A stretch of 64,000 bases of DNA. Source: Sandaracinobacteroides sayramensis (GTDB lineage Bacteria > Pseudomonadota > Alphaproteobacteria > Sphingomonadales > Sphingomonadaceae). Both the position numbers and the translations under genes were made by a program. Below, piece after piece: positions 26,821 to 35,448 of the stretch. The DNA is taken from contig NZ_JAKLSQ010000009.1 in assembly GCF_022014495.1 (NCBI RefSeq), positions 118,487 to 182,486 of the forward strand. The letters are read 5' to 3'. The number at the start of each line of letters is the position of its first letter. The first letter of the stretch is position 1. The notes below the pieces were generated by a model. That model did not search any database. It saw nothing but the letters and a program-made list of their open reading frames with translations, and was not told the origin of the DNA.

Positions 26821-28151
26821 TTGACTTCCAGCGTGTTGATGCGACGCATCACACTATCCCACATCGTCCAATAGGCCTGCATCTGGACCTCATCGTCGGG
26901 CGGCCCTTCCGCGTAGAGCGGATCGCCAGCCCTGCCGAAACCCTTGGATATTTCGCTCCACTCGATCGGCGTGTGGTCGGCGGCATCCTGGCAGATTTCC
27001 AGCATCTCGATATCGTCGGGCGAACCGAAGCCGGCCGGTCCCAGGAAGGACACGAAATTGTCCAGCCGCAGTGCCCTCAACTCCTCGCTCTCGTCGTCGG
27101 GGCCCATCGCCCAGGCGGTGACGCGGATTTTCTCGTGCGATTCCGGCTCGATCACCCGCACCGTCACCGAAAGAATGTCGTTGATGACGAGGTTGGGGAA
27201 GATCACCAGGTTCTTCTGGGTCTCGGCGATGTATTTCGCCCGCTCCTCGCCCAGCCGGCGGACGAGGCTGTCATAGCGCGCCTCGATCTCGGCCTTTGTG
27301 CCCATTCCCATCGAAGGCAGCCACTGCGCCACCGGCCGACCGGTGGGCACGAAGCTGTCGAGCACGGCATGGCCATTGCCCAGCGCGCGCGCGGCACCTG
27401 CCGTGTTGTAGCTGGCCAGCGTCTTGTCGATCAGCCCTTCACCCGGCGTGCCGGCAAGCTGGTCGCGCAGATAATCGAAGTAAGAGGCATGCACCGGAAA
27501 GAGATGATAGCCGTCGTAGCTGTTCTCACACAGCAGCTTGTAATTGGCGCGGATTGAATAGGTATGTTCGCCCGAAAGGATTATCTGCTTTCCCTCTGTA
27601 TGGTCCATCAGCGCATCGATCTGGTCGCGTGCACCATCCAGATAATCATAAAGGCTGATGGCGTTGGGGTTGTAGTTCACGAACCAGAAGCCGCGATATT
27701 CTTCCAGCCTCTCCACCGGCCGAAGGTCCAGATGCCCGTCCTCGTTGATGCCTTCCGCATACCCCGTCTGGGCATTCTGCGAGACGAGCCCCCCCTCCGA
27801 ACTGAACACCCAGCCATGATATGGGCAGGTGAAGTTGCGGGCATTCCCCGAACGCTCGCGGCAGACCTTGGCGGCGCGGTGCGTGCAGCTGTTGTAATGG
27901 GCACGCACCTCGCCCTTCTTGTCGCGGATAAAGATAAGGTCGCGCCCACCCACCCGACGGGAGTGGAAATCGCCCTTTTTCTGCAGCTCGGTATCGTGGC
28001 CCAGATAAAGCCAGCACTTGCCGAAGATCAGCTCCTTTTCCCGCTGGAACACCTCGGCGCTGCGATAGGCGTCGCGGTGAACACGAAAACTCCCTTTTGC
28101 GGGCTCCGCCTTTACCAGTTCCTCCTCTCGAACCGGATCGTGCAAGGCCAT
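26817..28151 (-). CDS. Rieske ring-hydroxylating oxygenase alpha subunit
   Basis: This 444-residue terminal oxygenase has Rieske ligands Cys89/His91 and Cys109/His112. Its mononuclear iron site is Asn210, Asp213, His216 and His221 in NSYDGYHLFPVH. The sequence is of the alpha/beta (benzoate-, cumate- or biphenyl-like) class rather than the homomeric ketosteroid class. ATG 28151 follows a strong GGGAGAGGGAG. It is first in the operon alpha-beta-extradiol dioxygenase-SDR-amidohydrolase-oxidoreductase and has a promoter with a shared motif. Its aromatic substrate is unknown. Confidence 0.93.
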   Translation of the reverse strand: MALHDPVREEELVKAEPAKGSFRVHRDAYRSAEVFQREKELIFGKCWLYLGHDTELQKKGDFHSRRVGGRDLIFIRDKKGEVRAHYNSCTHRAAKVCRERSGNARNFTCPYHGWVFSSEGGLVSQNAQTGYAEGINEDGHLDLRPVERLEEYRGFWFVNYNPNAISLYDYLDGARDQIDALMDHTEGKQIILSGEHTYSIRANYKLLCENSYDGYHLFPVHASYFDYLRDQLAGTPGEGLIDKTLASYNTAGAARALGNGHAVLDSFVPTGRPVAQWLPSMGMGTKAEIEARYDSLVRRLGEERAKYIAETQKNLVIFPNLVINDILSVTVRVIEPESHEKIRVTAWAMGPDDESEELRALRLDNFVSFLGPAGFGSPDDIEMLEICQDAADHTPIEWSEISKGFGRAGDPLYAEGPPDDEVQMQAYWTMWDSVMRRINTLEVK

Positions 28152-28202
28152 GACACTACTCCCTCTCCCGGTCGATTCTGACCAATTAGCCCGTACATGG
28201 TA

Positions 28203-28216
28203 CGTATGCGAACGAT
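28203..28216. promoter_or_regulatory. Candidate MarR operator in the ring-attack operon promoter
   Basis: CGTATGCGAACGAT lies about 50 bp upstream of the oxygenase start. Its first 11 bases are identical to 55700-55710 upstream of the kinase operon. A partly overlapping inverted repeat, CGTAC-ATG-GTACG, is at 28192-28204. On the minus strand TTGCAA and TACCAT could be the -35 and -10 boxes, with the element between them, which would suit repression. Confidence 0.5.
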
Positions 28217-28248
28217 TTTTGCAACCGCCTTTTGTTACCTTCCTGCAT

Positions 28249-29169
28249 TTATTTCACCGATGCGACTATTTTCCCCCGGATATGGCCCGACATGCTGGCG
28301 CGCAGCGCGTCCGGGATCTGGTCGAAGGTGAAATGTTGCGCGATTTCCGGTCGCATCCGGCCTTCTCCGACCAGTGCGGCAATGCGCGCAAGCTGCTCTC
28401 CATTCGGGCGCACTCGCACCTTGTAGGCCCGGATTCCATCTTCTTCCGCGGCATTGGGGGCATCTGCCCCGCCCGCCACCCGAATTACGGAACCGCCGGA
28501 GCGCACCAGCGACCACAGCCCAGTTTCCTTCGAATTGCCCACCAGATCGAGCAGGATATCGATGTCCCGCCTTCTGCCGTCCGGCGCATCTACCCGAAAA
28601 TCGACGACATCGTCAGCTCCGAGGCTTCGCACATAATCCGAATTGCCGAACGAGGCGGTGCCTGTGACACGGCCGCCCAGCGCCTTCACGATCTGCACCG
28701 CGGCCGTGCCCACGCCCCCGGCCGCGTTATGCACCAGCACATGAAGGCCGGCGATGTCGCGGCCATCCGCCACGAGCCCCTGCCAAGCCGTCAGCGCCAC
28801 CAGCGGCAGGGAAGCCGCATCCACCAGATCGAGCGACGTCGGCACGATGGCACATGCGGATGCATCCACCACCAGCGCTTCGGCATATCCGCCGGTCAGG
28901 CCCGGATGCGCCATCACGCGATCGCCGACGGCGAAGGCGGCCACCCCCTCCCCCACTGCATCGACCACTCCGGCGACATCGCCACCCGGCACCAGCGGTA
29001 ACGACGGCAGCACCGGCGCCTTGCCGCTCAGCAGCTTCCAGTCCACCGGATTGATGCCGATGCCGCGCACGCGCAGGCGCAACTGGCCAGGGCCGGGATC
29101 AGGCAGGGGTACCTCGTCGATGACAAGCTGGTCGGGGCCGCCAAAGCCATGAGCACGGATGATCCGCAT
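28249..29169 (-). CDS. MDR-family quinone oxidoreductase / NADP alcohol dehydrogenase
   Basis: This 306-residue medium-chain reductase lacks zinc ligands. The N-terminal GroES-like part has GIGINPVDWK and VPGGDVAGVV; the cofactor part has VLVHNAAGGVGTAAVQIVKA. It is closest to NADPH quinone oxidoreductases/enone reductases, which reduce alpha-beta-unsaturated carbonyls. It lies 35 bp after the SDR at 29205-30107 and probably shares its transcript. Confidence 0.82.
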   Translation of the reverse strand: MRIIRAHGFGGPDQLVIDEVPLPDPGPGQLRLRVRGIGINPVDWKLLSGKAPVLPSLPLVPGGDVAGVVDAVGEGVAAFAVGDRVMAHPGLTGGYAEALVVDASACAIVPTSLDLVDAASLPLVALTAWQGLVADGRDIAGLHVLVHNAAGGVGTAAVQIVKALGGRVTGTASFGNSDYVRSLGADDVVDFRVDAPDGRRRDIDILLDLVGNSKETGLWSLVRSGGSVIRVAGGADAPNAAEEDGIRAYKVRVRPNGEQLARIAALVGEGRMRPEIAQHFTFDQIPDALRASMSGHIRGKIVASVK

Positions 29170-29204
29170 GTTCAGCCTCGCTTCCGTATCGGTTTCCGGG
29201 AAGA

Positions 29205-30107
29205 TCAGGGGTTCAGGAAGGTGTCGCGCTCGATCCCGCCATTATAGCCGGCGGCGGCCAGCGCATGGCGCAGCGATTCGCCTACTTCCCCGGCGCCGCG
29301 GCTGGCCGTGGCGCGCGGCCCGTGCTTCCAGCCGTCGCCCACCGTATAGCCATAGCCCCATACCTCGGCGAAGACGCGGCCGGTGATGTCGGCGGCCTCC
29401 GGGCTGGAAAGATAGGCGACCAAGGCGGCGATCCATTCCGGGTCGCGGCGTTCGAGCATTTCGCCCGAAACCTCGCGCAGCCCTTCCGTCATCCGCGTCT
29501 GGGCGCGGGGCGCGATGGCATTCACCGTCACGCCAATTCGGCCGAGTTCGCGTGCGGTGATGATCGAGAAGGATGCGACGCCGGCTTTCGCCGCACCATA
29601 ATTGGCCTGGCCGATATTGCCGAATAGGCCCGAACCCGAACTGGTGTTGATGATCCGCGCGTCGCGCTGACGACCCGCCTTGCTTTCCAGCCTCCAGTAG
29701 TTGGCGGCGTGATGGCTAGGGGCGAAGGTGCCTTTCAGATGCACCTTGATGACGAGATCCCAGTCCTCCTCCGTCATATTCACCATCATCCGGTCGCGCA
29801 GGATGCCTGCGTTGTTCACCAGAATGTCCAGCCCGCCGAAACTGTCGACAGCCTGCTGCACCATCTGCCGGGCCTGCTCCCAGTCGGAGACGTCCGCGCC
29901 GTTCACCACCGCCTCGCCGCCGGCGGCGCGGATTTCCTCCACCACCTCCTGTGCTGGCGTCAGGTCCGCGCCGGCGCCGGCCGCGCTGCCACCCAAATCG
30001 TTCACCACGACCTTGGCGCCCTCCTGCGCCAGTTTCAGCGCATAGGCGCGCCCCACGCCGCGGCCCGCGCCTGTCACGATGGCGACACGGCCTTCACAAA
30101 TTCCCAT
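29205..30107 (-). CDS. SDR dehydrogenase of the HSD17B4 / (3R)-hydroxyacyl-CoA type
   Basis: The 300-residue SDR opens GRVAIVTGAGRGVGRAYAL and has VVVNDLGG, NNAGILRD and YGAAKAG with the active-site Tyr/Lys. The NDLGG segment and the length (about 300) are characteristic of the dehydrogenase part of multifunctional enzyme 2. A matching MaoC-type hydratase-2 is encoded at 33864. ATG 30107 is well spaced from GGAG; an in-frame start at 30122 is possible. It is divergent from the lipocalin-like operon. Confidence 0.85.
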   Translation of the reverse strand: MGICEGRVAIVTGAGRGVGRAYALKLAQEGAKVVVNDLGGSAAGAGADLTPAQEVVEEIRAAGGEAVVNGADVSDWEQARQMVQQAVDSFGGLDILVNNAGILRDRMMVNMTEEDWDLVIKVHLKGTFAPSHHAANYWRLESKAGRQRDARIINTSSGSGLFGNIGQANYGAAKAGVASFSIITARELGRIGVTVNAIAPRAQTRMTEGLREVSGEMLERRDPEWIAALVAYLSSPEAADITGRVFAEVWGYGYTVGDGWKHGPRATASRGAGEVGESLRHALAAAGYNGGIERDTFLNP

Positions 30108-30135
30108 GAGCTTCTCCAACACTTCTCACAAAAAA

Positions 30136-30149
30136 TAGGACGCATCCTA
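30136..30149. promoter_or_regulatory. Inverted repeat in a divergent promoter region
   Basis: TAGGA-CGCA-TCCTA lies between the divergent SDR (start 30107) and lipocalin-like (start 30271) genes, with partly matching CACAA and TTGTG outer arms. A TGCAAACTAT sequence near 30162 differs by one base from the TGCGAACTAT element seen elsewhere. Confidence 0.4.
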
Positions 30150-30270
30150 ATTGTGATGTTGCAAACTATATGCACAAGGGCTTATTTGACTGCGCAGTGC
30201 CTGTCAACGGGGCCGAGCATGACGAACCGGAGATGGCGGGGTGACACCGGCACCGCAGGGGAGAGGAGCG

Positions 30271-31509
30271 ATGGCGGAAGAGACGTTCGAGAAGATGGCG
30301 CTGACACCGATGGACGAATATCCGTTTCACGCCACGCCCTATCCGATGTCGTACGTTCCCAATTCCGACCCGGCTTGGGACGATGGCTATTATTTCCTCG
30401 CCTATGATGTCGAGAGCGGCGTTTCCGTGTGGACGGGCATGCGCGTCGCCCCCAACAGCAACATCATCGGCGGCTATGTGAACAGCAACATTCGCGGTGT
30501 GCAGCGCGCGCTGCGGCTCAGCCGGATCTGGCGCGACGATTTCGCAGTCGCCATAGGGCCGTTGCGCTACGAGTTCGTGGAACCGCTGAAGGCGATCCGG
30601 CTGGTCTGCGAAGCCAACGAATCGGGCCTCGCCTTCGATATCCTCTGGCAGGGCATCGCGCCCTGCCATCTGGCCATGCACCACCGCGCGGTGCGCGCCG
30701 GCCGCTTCACCACCGATCAGAGCCGCTATCACCAGACGGGCCGCTGCACCGGCTGGCTGGAAATCGCCGGCCAGCGATTCGAGCTGCCGGAGGAAAGCCC
30801 GTGGGGCGGATCGCGCGACCGGTCATGGGGCATCTATGAAAGCCGCCCGCCGCTGGGTGTCGCGCCGGGCTGGCTGCCGCCGGCCGAGGCAGCGGAAATC
30901 GCGCGGGCTCTGCGCTTTTCCTGCTTTGTGGAGGCAGAGGAGCTTTCCGCCTATTTCCATTTCCACGAAGGGCCGGATGGCCAGCGCATGGTGCTGAACG
31001 ATGCCTTTGGCGTCCCGTTCGAAGGCTCCATCCATCATGGCTGGGACGAAAGGCTGGAGCTGAAGAGCTACGACCATCGGCTGAACTGGCGGCCCGGCAC
31101 GAGATCCGTCACCGATGGCGTCGTCACGCTGCGCGATGCCGATGGCGGCACATGGACATTGGCGCTGGATTGCCCGCATCCGCCGCATGTGCTGGGCCAG
31201 ATCGGCTATCATGTCGGCGCATGGCACGATGGCGGCACCATCCATACCTGGCACGGGCGCAGCCCGGCCATGGAGTGGGACGAATATGATTTCTCATCCC
31301 AGCCGTGCGAGCATCGCTTCCCCGGCAATGGCGAGACAAAGACCGTCTTTGGCGTAGAACATTTCGCCAACGTCACGCTGACGGCGCCGGATGGGCGGGT
31401 GCGCAGCGGCCGATCCCAGTTCGAGGTTTTCCTGAACGGCCGATACGCGCCTTATGGCTTTGGCGCGCAAGACAGCCATGGCGGCCTGACCGGCCGCGGC
31501 ATCGCCTGA
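30271..31509 (+). CDS. Lipocalin-like (CrtC/AttH-type) protein, first copy
   Basis: This 412-residue predicted soluble protein is rich in aromatic residues and beta-strand patterns, with SRDRSWGIYESRP near residue 190. The RDxSWG motif recurs in the protein at 55783-56916, so they are distant paralogues. The overall look is that of the CrtC/AttH lipocalin-like group, which includes the carotenoid 1,2-hydratase; this assignment is tentative. ATG 30271 follows GGGGAGAGGAG. It leads an operon with two acyl-CoA dehydrogenases, a MaoC hydratase, an SDR and an MFS transporter. It could hydrate or bind a hydrophobic intermediate. Confidence 0.55.
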   Translation: MAEETFEKMALTPMDEYPFHATPYPMSYVPNSDPAWDDGYYFLAYDVESGVSVWTGMRVAPNSNIIGGYVNSNIRGVQRALRLSRIWRDDFAVAIGPLRYEFVEPLKAIRLVCEANESGLAFDILWQGIAPCHLAMHHRAVRAGRFTTDQSRYHQTGRCTGWLEIAGQRFELPEESPWGGSRDRSWGIYESRPPLGVAPGWLPPAEAAEIARALRFSCFVEAEELSAYFHFHEGPDGQRMVLNDAFGVPFEGSIHHGWDERLELKSYDHRLNWRPGTRSVTDGVVTLRDADGGTWTLALDCPHPPHVLGQIGYHVGAWHDGGTIHTWHGRSPAMEWDEYDFSSQPCEHRFPGNGETKTVFGVEHFANVTLTAPDGRVRSGRSQFEVFLNGRYAPYGFGAQDSHGGLTGRGIA

Positions 31510-31525
31510 TCCCAAGGAGTGATCC

Positions 31526-32674
31526 GTGCACACCTTATCACGACCTGTCTACAAGGAAGAGCATGAGATGTACCGCGACGCGGTCCGTCGCTTCATCGCC
31601 GCCGAAATCACCCCCTATCACCGCCAGTGGGAGGAGGATGGTGTCGTATCCCGCGAGGTCTGGCTGAAGGCCGGCGCGGCTGGCTTCCTGTGCTCCAACG
31701 CGCCGCACCAGTTCGGCGGTGCCGGCGCCGATTATACCTACAATGCCGTCTTCACCGAGGAATTGGGCTACGCCGGCGCCACGGGGCCGGGCTTCGCCGT
31801 CCATTCCGACATGGCGGCGAACTACATCCTGAACTTCGCGACCGACGAGCAGAAGCAGCGCTGGATTCCGGGCATGGTTTCCGGCGAGCGCATCGTCGCC
31901 CTGGGCCTCAGCGAACCAGGCGCCGGCAGCGATCTGAAGGCCATCAAGACGACCGCCGTGCGCGATGGCGAGGACTACATCATCAACGGCCAGAAGACCT
32001 ATATCTCCAACGGCCAGCTTGCCGATATCGTCATCCTCGCCTGCAAGACCGACCCTGCCGCCGGCGCCCGCGGCATGACGTTCATCGTGGTGGAGACCGA
32101 CCGCCCCGGCTTCGTGCGCGGCCGCAAGCTGGAGAAATTCGGCCTGTTGGCGCAGGACACGTCGGAGCTGTTCTTTTCCGATGTGCGCGTTCCGGTCGCC
32201 AACCGCATCGGCGCCGAGGGCCAGGGCATGGCCATCGCCGTGCACAATCTGGCCGAGGAACGGCTTTCCATCGCCGTGCATGCGATCGGCATGTGCAAGG
32301 GCATGCTGGATACGACCATCGCCTATACCAAGGAACGGATGATTTTCGGCAAGCCGGTCGCCGATTTCCAGAACACCCGCTTCAAGATCGCCGAAATGGC
32401 CGCCAGCACGCAGGCGATCCAGGTGTTCGTCGATCGCTGCGTGGAGTTGGCCGTGACACGCGATCTGGATATCGAGACCGCTGCAATGGCCAAGATGCTG
32501 GCGGGCGAACTGCAATGGCGGATCGCCGACGAGTGCCTGCAATTCTACGGCGGCGCCGGCTATATGATGGAATATCCCATCGCCCACGCCTTCATCGATT
32601 CCCGCATCCGCAAGATCGCCGGTGGGTCTTCCGAAGTGATGCGCGAGATCATCGCACGCAAGGTCTTCGCCTGA
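31526..32674 (+). CDS. Acyl-CoA dehydrogenase
   Basis: The 382-residue FAD enzyme has the ALGLSEPGAGSDLKAIKTTA flavin-loop signature. The catalytic base region is FYGGAGYMMEYP, where Glu sits in the short-chain ACAD position. It should introduce a C2-C3 double bond into an acyl-CoA, passing electrons to the ETF encoded at 40497-42172. The start is GTG, with AAGGAG six bases upstream. It is second in the 30.3-36.7 kb operon. Confidence 0.92.
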   Translation: MHTLSRPVYKEEHEMYRDAVRRFIAAEITPYHRQWEEDGVVSREVWLKAGAAGFLCSNAPHQFGGAGADYTYNAVFTEELGYAGATGPGFAVHSDMAANYILNFATDEQKQRWIPGMVSGERIVALGLSEPGAGSDLKAIKTTAVRDGEDYIINGQKTYISNGQLADIVILACKTDPAAGARGMTFIVVETDRPGFVRGRKLEKFGLLAQDTSELFFSDVRVPVANRIGAEGQGMAIAVHNLAEERLSIAVHAIGMCKGMLDTTIAYTKERMIFGKPVADFQNTRFKIAEMAASTQAIQVFVDRCVELAVTRDLDIETAAMAKMLAGELQWRIADECLQFYGGAGYMMEYPIAHAFIDSRIRKIAGGSSEVMREIIARKVFA

Positions 32675-32687
32675 AAGGGGCTGGAAC

Positions 32688-33854
32688 ATGGAGATGGAAC
32701 TCAACGAAGTTCAACGATCTGTCCGCGATGGCGTGGGGAAGATCGTCGACCAGTTCGATGATGAATATTGGTCTCGGCTGGATCAATCCGGCGAATTCCC
32801 GCATGCCTTTCACCGGGCGCTCGCCGATGCCGGATATCTGGGCATCACCATGCCCGAGGAACTGGGCGGTTCCGGCCTCGGCGTGACCGAGGCGGCTATC
32901 ATGATGAACCGAATCTGCCAGGGCGCGGGCGGCTATTCGGCGGCATCCACCATCCATCTGAACCTGTTCGGTCCGCACGCCGTGGTCGTGTTCGGCACGC
33001 CCGAGCAGAAGGAACGGATGTTGAAGCCGCTGATCGCCGGCACCGACAAGGCCTGTTTCGGCGTGACGGAACCGGATGCCGGGCTGGATACTACCAGCAT
33101 CAAGACCTTCGCAACCAAGGTGCCGGGCGGCTATCGCATCAGCGGCCGCAAGATCTGGACCTCATCCGGGCAGGTCGCCAACAAGATCGTGATCCTCGCC
33201 CGGACCACGCCCAAGGACCAGTGCCGCAAGCCCACGGACGGCATGAGCTTTTTCTACACCGATCTGGATCACAGCAAGATCGAGGTGCGCCGCATTCCCA
33301 AAATGGGCCGGAATGCCGTCGATTCCAACACCACCTTCATCGACGATTATTTCGTGCCCGACGAGGATCTGATCGGCGAGGAAGGCAAGGGCTTCCACTA
33401 TGTGCTGCATTCGATCAACCCCGAACGAATCCTGGTTGCCGCGGAAGCCATCGGCAACGGACAGGGGGCGTTGAAGCGCATTGCCCGATATGCGCAGGAT
33501 CGCCAGGTGTTCGGCCGCCCGATCGGCATGAACCAGGGCATCCAGCACCCGCTGGCGGAAAGCTGGATGGCGCTGGAATCGGCCTTCTGGATGGTGATGC
33601 GCGCCGGCTGGCTTTACGACGCCGGCAAGCCCTGCGGAGCGGAGGCGAACAGTGCCAAGTTCCTGGCCGCCCGCGCCGGTTTCGATGCCTGTACGCGAGC
33701 CGTGATGTTCCATGGCGGCATGGGCTATTCCCGCGAATATCAGGTCGAACGCCTGTTCCGCGAAAGCATCCTGCTGCGCATCGCGCCCATCAGCGAACAG
33801 ATGATCCTGAATTTCATCGGCGAAAAGGTGCTCGGCCTGCCGAAAAGCTATTGA
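32688..33854 (+). CDS. Acyl-CoA dehydrogenase
   Basis: The 388-residue ACAD follows the preceding one by 13 bp. FGVTEPDAGLDTTSIKTFAT and HGGMGYSREYQVERLF are family motifs, with the likely catalytic Glu in SREYQ. It is clearly divergent from its neighbour, so the two could be partners in a heteromeric enzyme of the kind known for steroid side chains, or could act on successive intermediates. It is part of the same operon. Confidence 0.9.
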   Translation: MEMELNEVQRSVRDGVGKIVDQFDDEYWSRLDQSGEFPHAFHRALADAGYLGITMPEELGGSGLGVTEAAIMMNRICQGAGGYSAASTIHLNLFGPHAVVVFGTPEQKERMLKPLIAGTDKACFGVTEPDAGLDTTSIKTFATKVPGGYRISGRKIWTSSGQVANKIVILARTTPKDQCRKPTDGMSFFYTDLDHSKIEVRRIPKMGRNAVDSNTTFIDDYFVPDEDLIGEEGKGFHYVLHSINPERILVAAEAIGNGQGALKRIARYAQDRQVFGRPIGMNQGIQHPLAESWMALESAFWMVMRAGWLYDAGKPCGAEANSAKFLAARAGFDACTRAVMFHGGMGYSREYQVERLFRESILLRIAPISEQMILNFIGEKVLGLPKSY

Positions 33855-33863
33855 GGAACCAAG

Positions 33864-34718
33864 ATGGACCTGCAGAAAGTCGTCGAGCGTCGGTTCCAGG
33901 ATACCGAACAGGCTTATTCCGCGCGCGACACCATATTGTATGCGCTGGGCGTGGGTTTCGGCACGCAGCCGATGGACAGGCAACATATCGATTATCTGTT
34001 CGAAGAGAGGCTGAAGGCCTCGCCCACCCTCGCCAATGTCCTGGGGCACCCCGGCATGTGGGCGCGCGATTCCGAATATGGCATCGACTGGAAAAGATTG
34101 CTGCACGCAGAGCAGCGTCTGGAAATGCACCATGGGCTGGCGCCCGAAGGCCGCATCGTCGGCAGGCATTTCATCATGGGCGTGCGCGACATGGGCGAGC
34201 GCGGGGCGATGCTGCACCAGCGCAAGCATGTGCTGAATGCTGATAGTGGCGAGAAGATCGCCACCGTCACCAACACACTGATGCTGCGCAGCGACGGCGG
34301 CTGCGGCGACTGGGGCGATGTGCCGGAAGAACTGGCGAAGCTGCCAGAGAGAGCGCCCGACAGCGCGCTGGAAGTGGCTGTGCCGGAAATCCAGCCGCTG
34401 ATCTACCGGCTTTCCGGCGATCTGAACCCGCTGCACATCGATCCGGATGTGGCGAAGGTCGCCGGCTTCCCCCGGCCGATCCTGCATGGCCTTTCGACCA
34501 AGGGCATGGCGGGATATGCGCTGCTGCGGCAGTTTTGCGATTTCGATCCCGCGCGGCTGCGCTCGATGGCGTTGCGCTTCAGCCGGCCGGTGCTTCCGGG
34601 TGATCTTATCCGCTTCGAATTCTGGGGCAGCGGGCCGGGGCTGGTGCGGTTCCGCGCGCTGGTGCCCAACCGTGACGATCTCATGGTGCTGGATCGTGGC
34701 ACCGCCATGATCGGCTGA
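33864..34718 (+). CDS. MaoC-type hydratase-2 (double hotdog) enoyl-CoA hydratase
   Basis: The 284-residue protein is long enough for two hotdog folds. The C-terminal one contains YRLSGDLNPLHIDPDVAKVA then GFPRPILHGLST, the R-specific hydratase-2 motif with the catalytic Asp/His pair. It would hydrate a trans-2-enoyl-CoA to the (3R)-hydroxyacyl-CoA, which the SDR at 29205-30107 could oxidise. The pair resembles a split multifunctional enzyme 2. It starts nine bases after the ACAD stop. Confidence 0.88.
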   Translation: MDLQKVVERRFQDTEQAYSARDTILYALGVGFGTQPMDRQHIDYLFEERLKASPTLANVLGHPGMWARDSEYGIDWKRLLHAEQRLEMHHGLAPEGRIVGRHFIMGVRDMGERGAMLHQRKHVLNADSGEKIATVTNTLMLRSDGGCGDWGDVPEELAKLPERAPDSALEVAVPEIQPLIYRLSGDLNPLHIDPDVAKVAGFPRPILHGLSTKGMAGYALLRQFCDFDPARLRSMALRFSRPVLPGDLIRFEFWGSGPGLVRFRALVPNRDDLMVLDRGTAMIG

Positions 34719-34722
34719 AGCG

Positions 34723-35448
34723 ATGCCGGTGATGGTGATAGGCGCTTCCGGCGAGGTGGGCGAAGGTGTCGTCGCCGCGTTGCTCACCGCCGGTCGCGAG
34801 GTGGTCGCCGCCGCCCGCGACAAGGCCGGGCTGGAGTCGCTGGCCGGCCGGCTGGGCCACCCTTCCCGCTTGCGCCTGCTTGCGGGATCGGTGGCCGACG
34901 ATGGCGCGGCGCAGCGGCTGGCCGTGGAAGCCGGCGCGGTTTCGCATGTCGTCGTCGCGGTGAACGGGCAGCGAAAGCCGCTGCGGCTGAAGGCGCTGGA
35001 CACGCCGGCAATGGCCGCGCTGCTCGCGGCAGATCTGCTCAGCCACCATGCCGCCGTCCGCTGCTTCCTGCCGCGCCTGCCGCGGCATGGCTGTCTGGTC
35101 GGCATCGGCGGCGGATCGGCGGATTTCATCCTCGATGGCGGCGTGCCGATGTCGATGGCGCAGGCCGCGCTCAGGCAGATGTATCGCGGCTTCGCGCACG
35201 AGCGCGAAGGGGATGTGCCGGCCCTTCGGGAACTGATCGTGGCATCGGTCGTCGCCGGGCGCCGCCATGGGGAAGACGCCGATCCTGATTGGGTTACGGC
35301 AGGGGAGATCGGGGGGCTGGTTGCCGATATGCTGAAGGATCCCGCGAGATATCCCGGAACGATATGGCGCATCGCCCGCCGTGGCGCCGATGGCCGCCCG
35401 GTCGTCGCGCCTGAGGCCGCCGCCGCGGCCCGGACGCTGCCGCTGTGA
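34723..35448 (+). CDS. SDR-like Rossmann protein with no clear YxxxK
   Basis: The 241-residue protein has a normal N-terminal nucleotide-binding motif (VIGASGEVGEGVVAALLTAG), but where the SDR Tyr-x3-Lys should be it has SMAQAALRQMY. The later part is Arg/Ala-rich. It may be an atypical SDR with altered chemistry or a non-catalytic binder. It is coupled to the MFS gene by a GTGA overlap and follows the MaoC gene by four bases. Confidence 0.7.
   Translation: MPVMVIGASGEVGEGVVAALLTAGREVVAAARDKAGLESLAGRLGHPSRLRLLAGSVADDGAAQRLAVEAGAVSHVVVAVNGQRKPLRLKALDTPAMAALLAADLLSHHAAVRCFLPRLPRHGCLVGIGGGSADFILDGGVPMSMAQAALRQMYRGFAHEREGDVPALRELIVASVVAGRRHGEDADPDWVTAGEIGGLVADMLKDPARYPGTIWRIARRGADGRPVVAPEAAAAARTLPL

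Noticed and set aside
28192-28204. CGTAC-ATG-GTACG as an independent operator
   Set aside because: It overlaps the shared GCGAAC element and is only five bases per arm, so it was noted only as part of that site.
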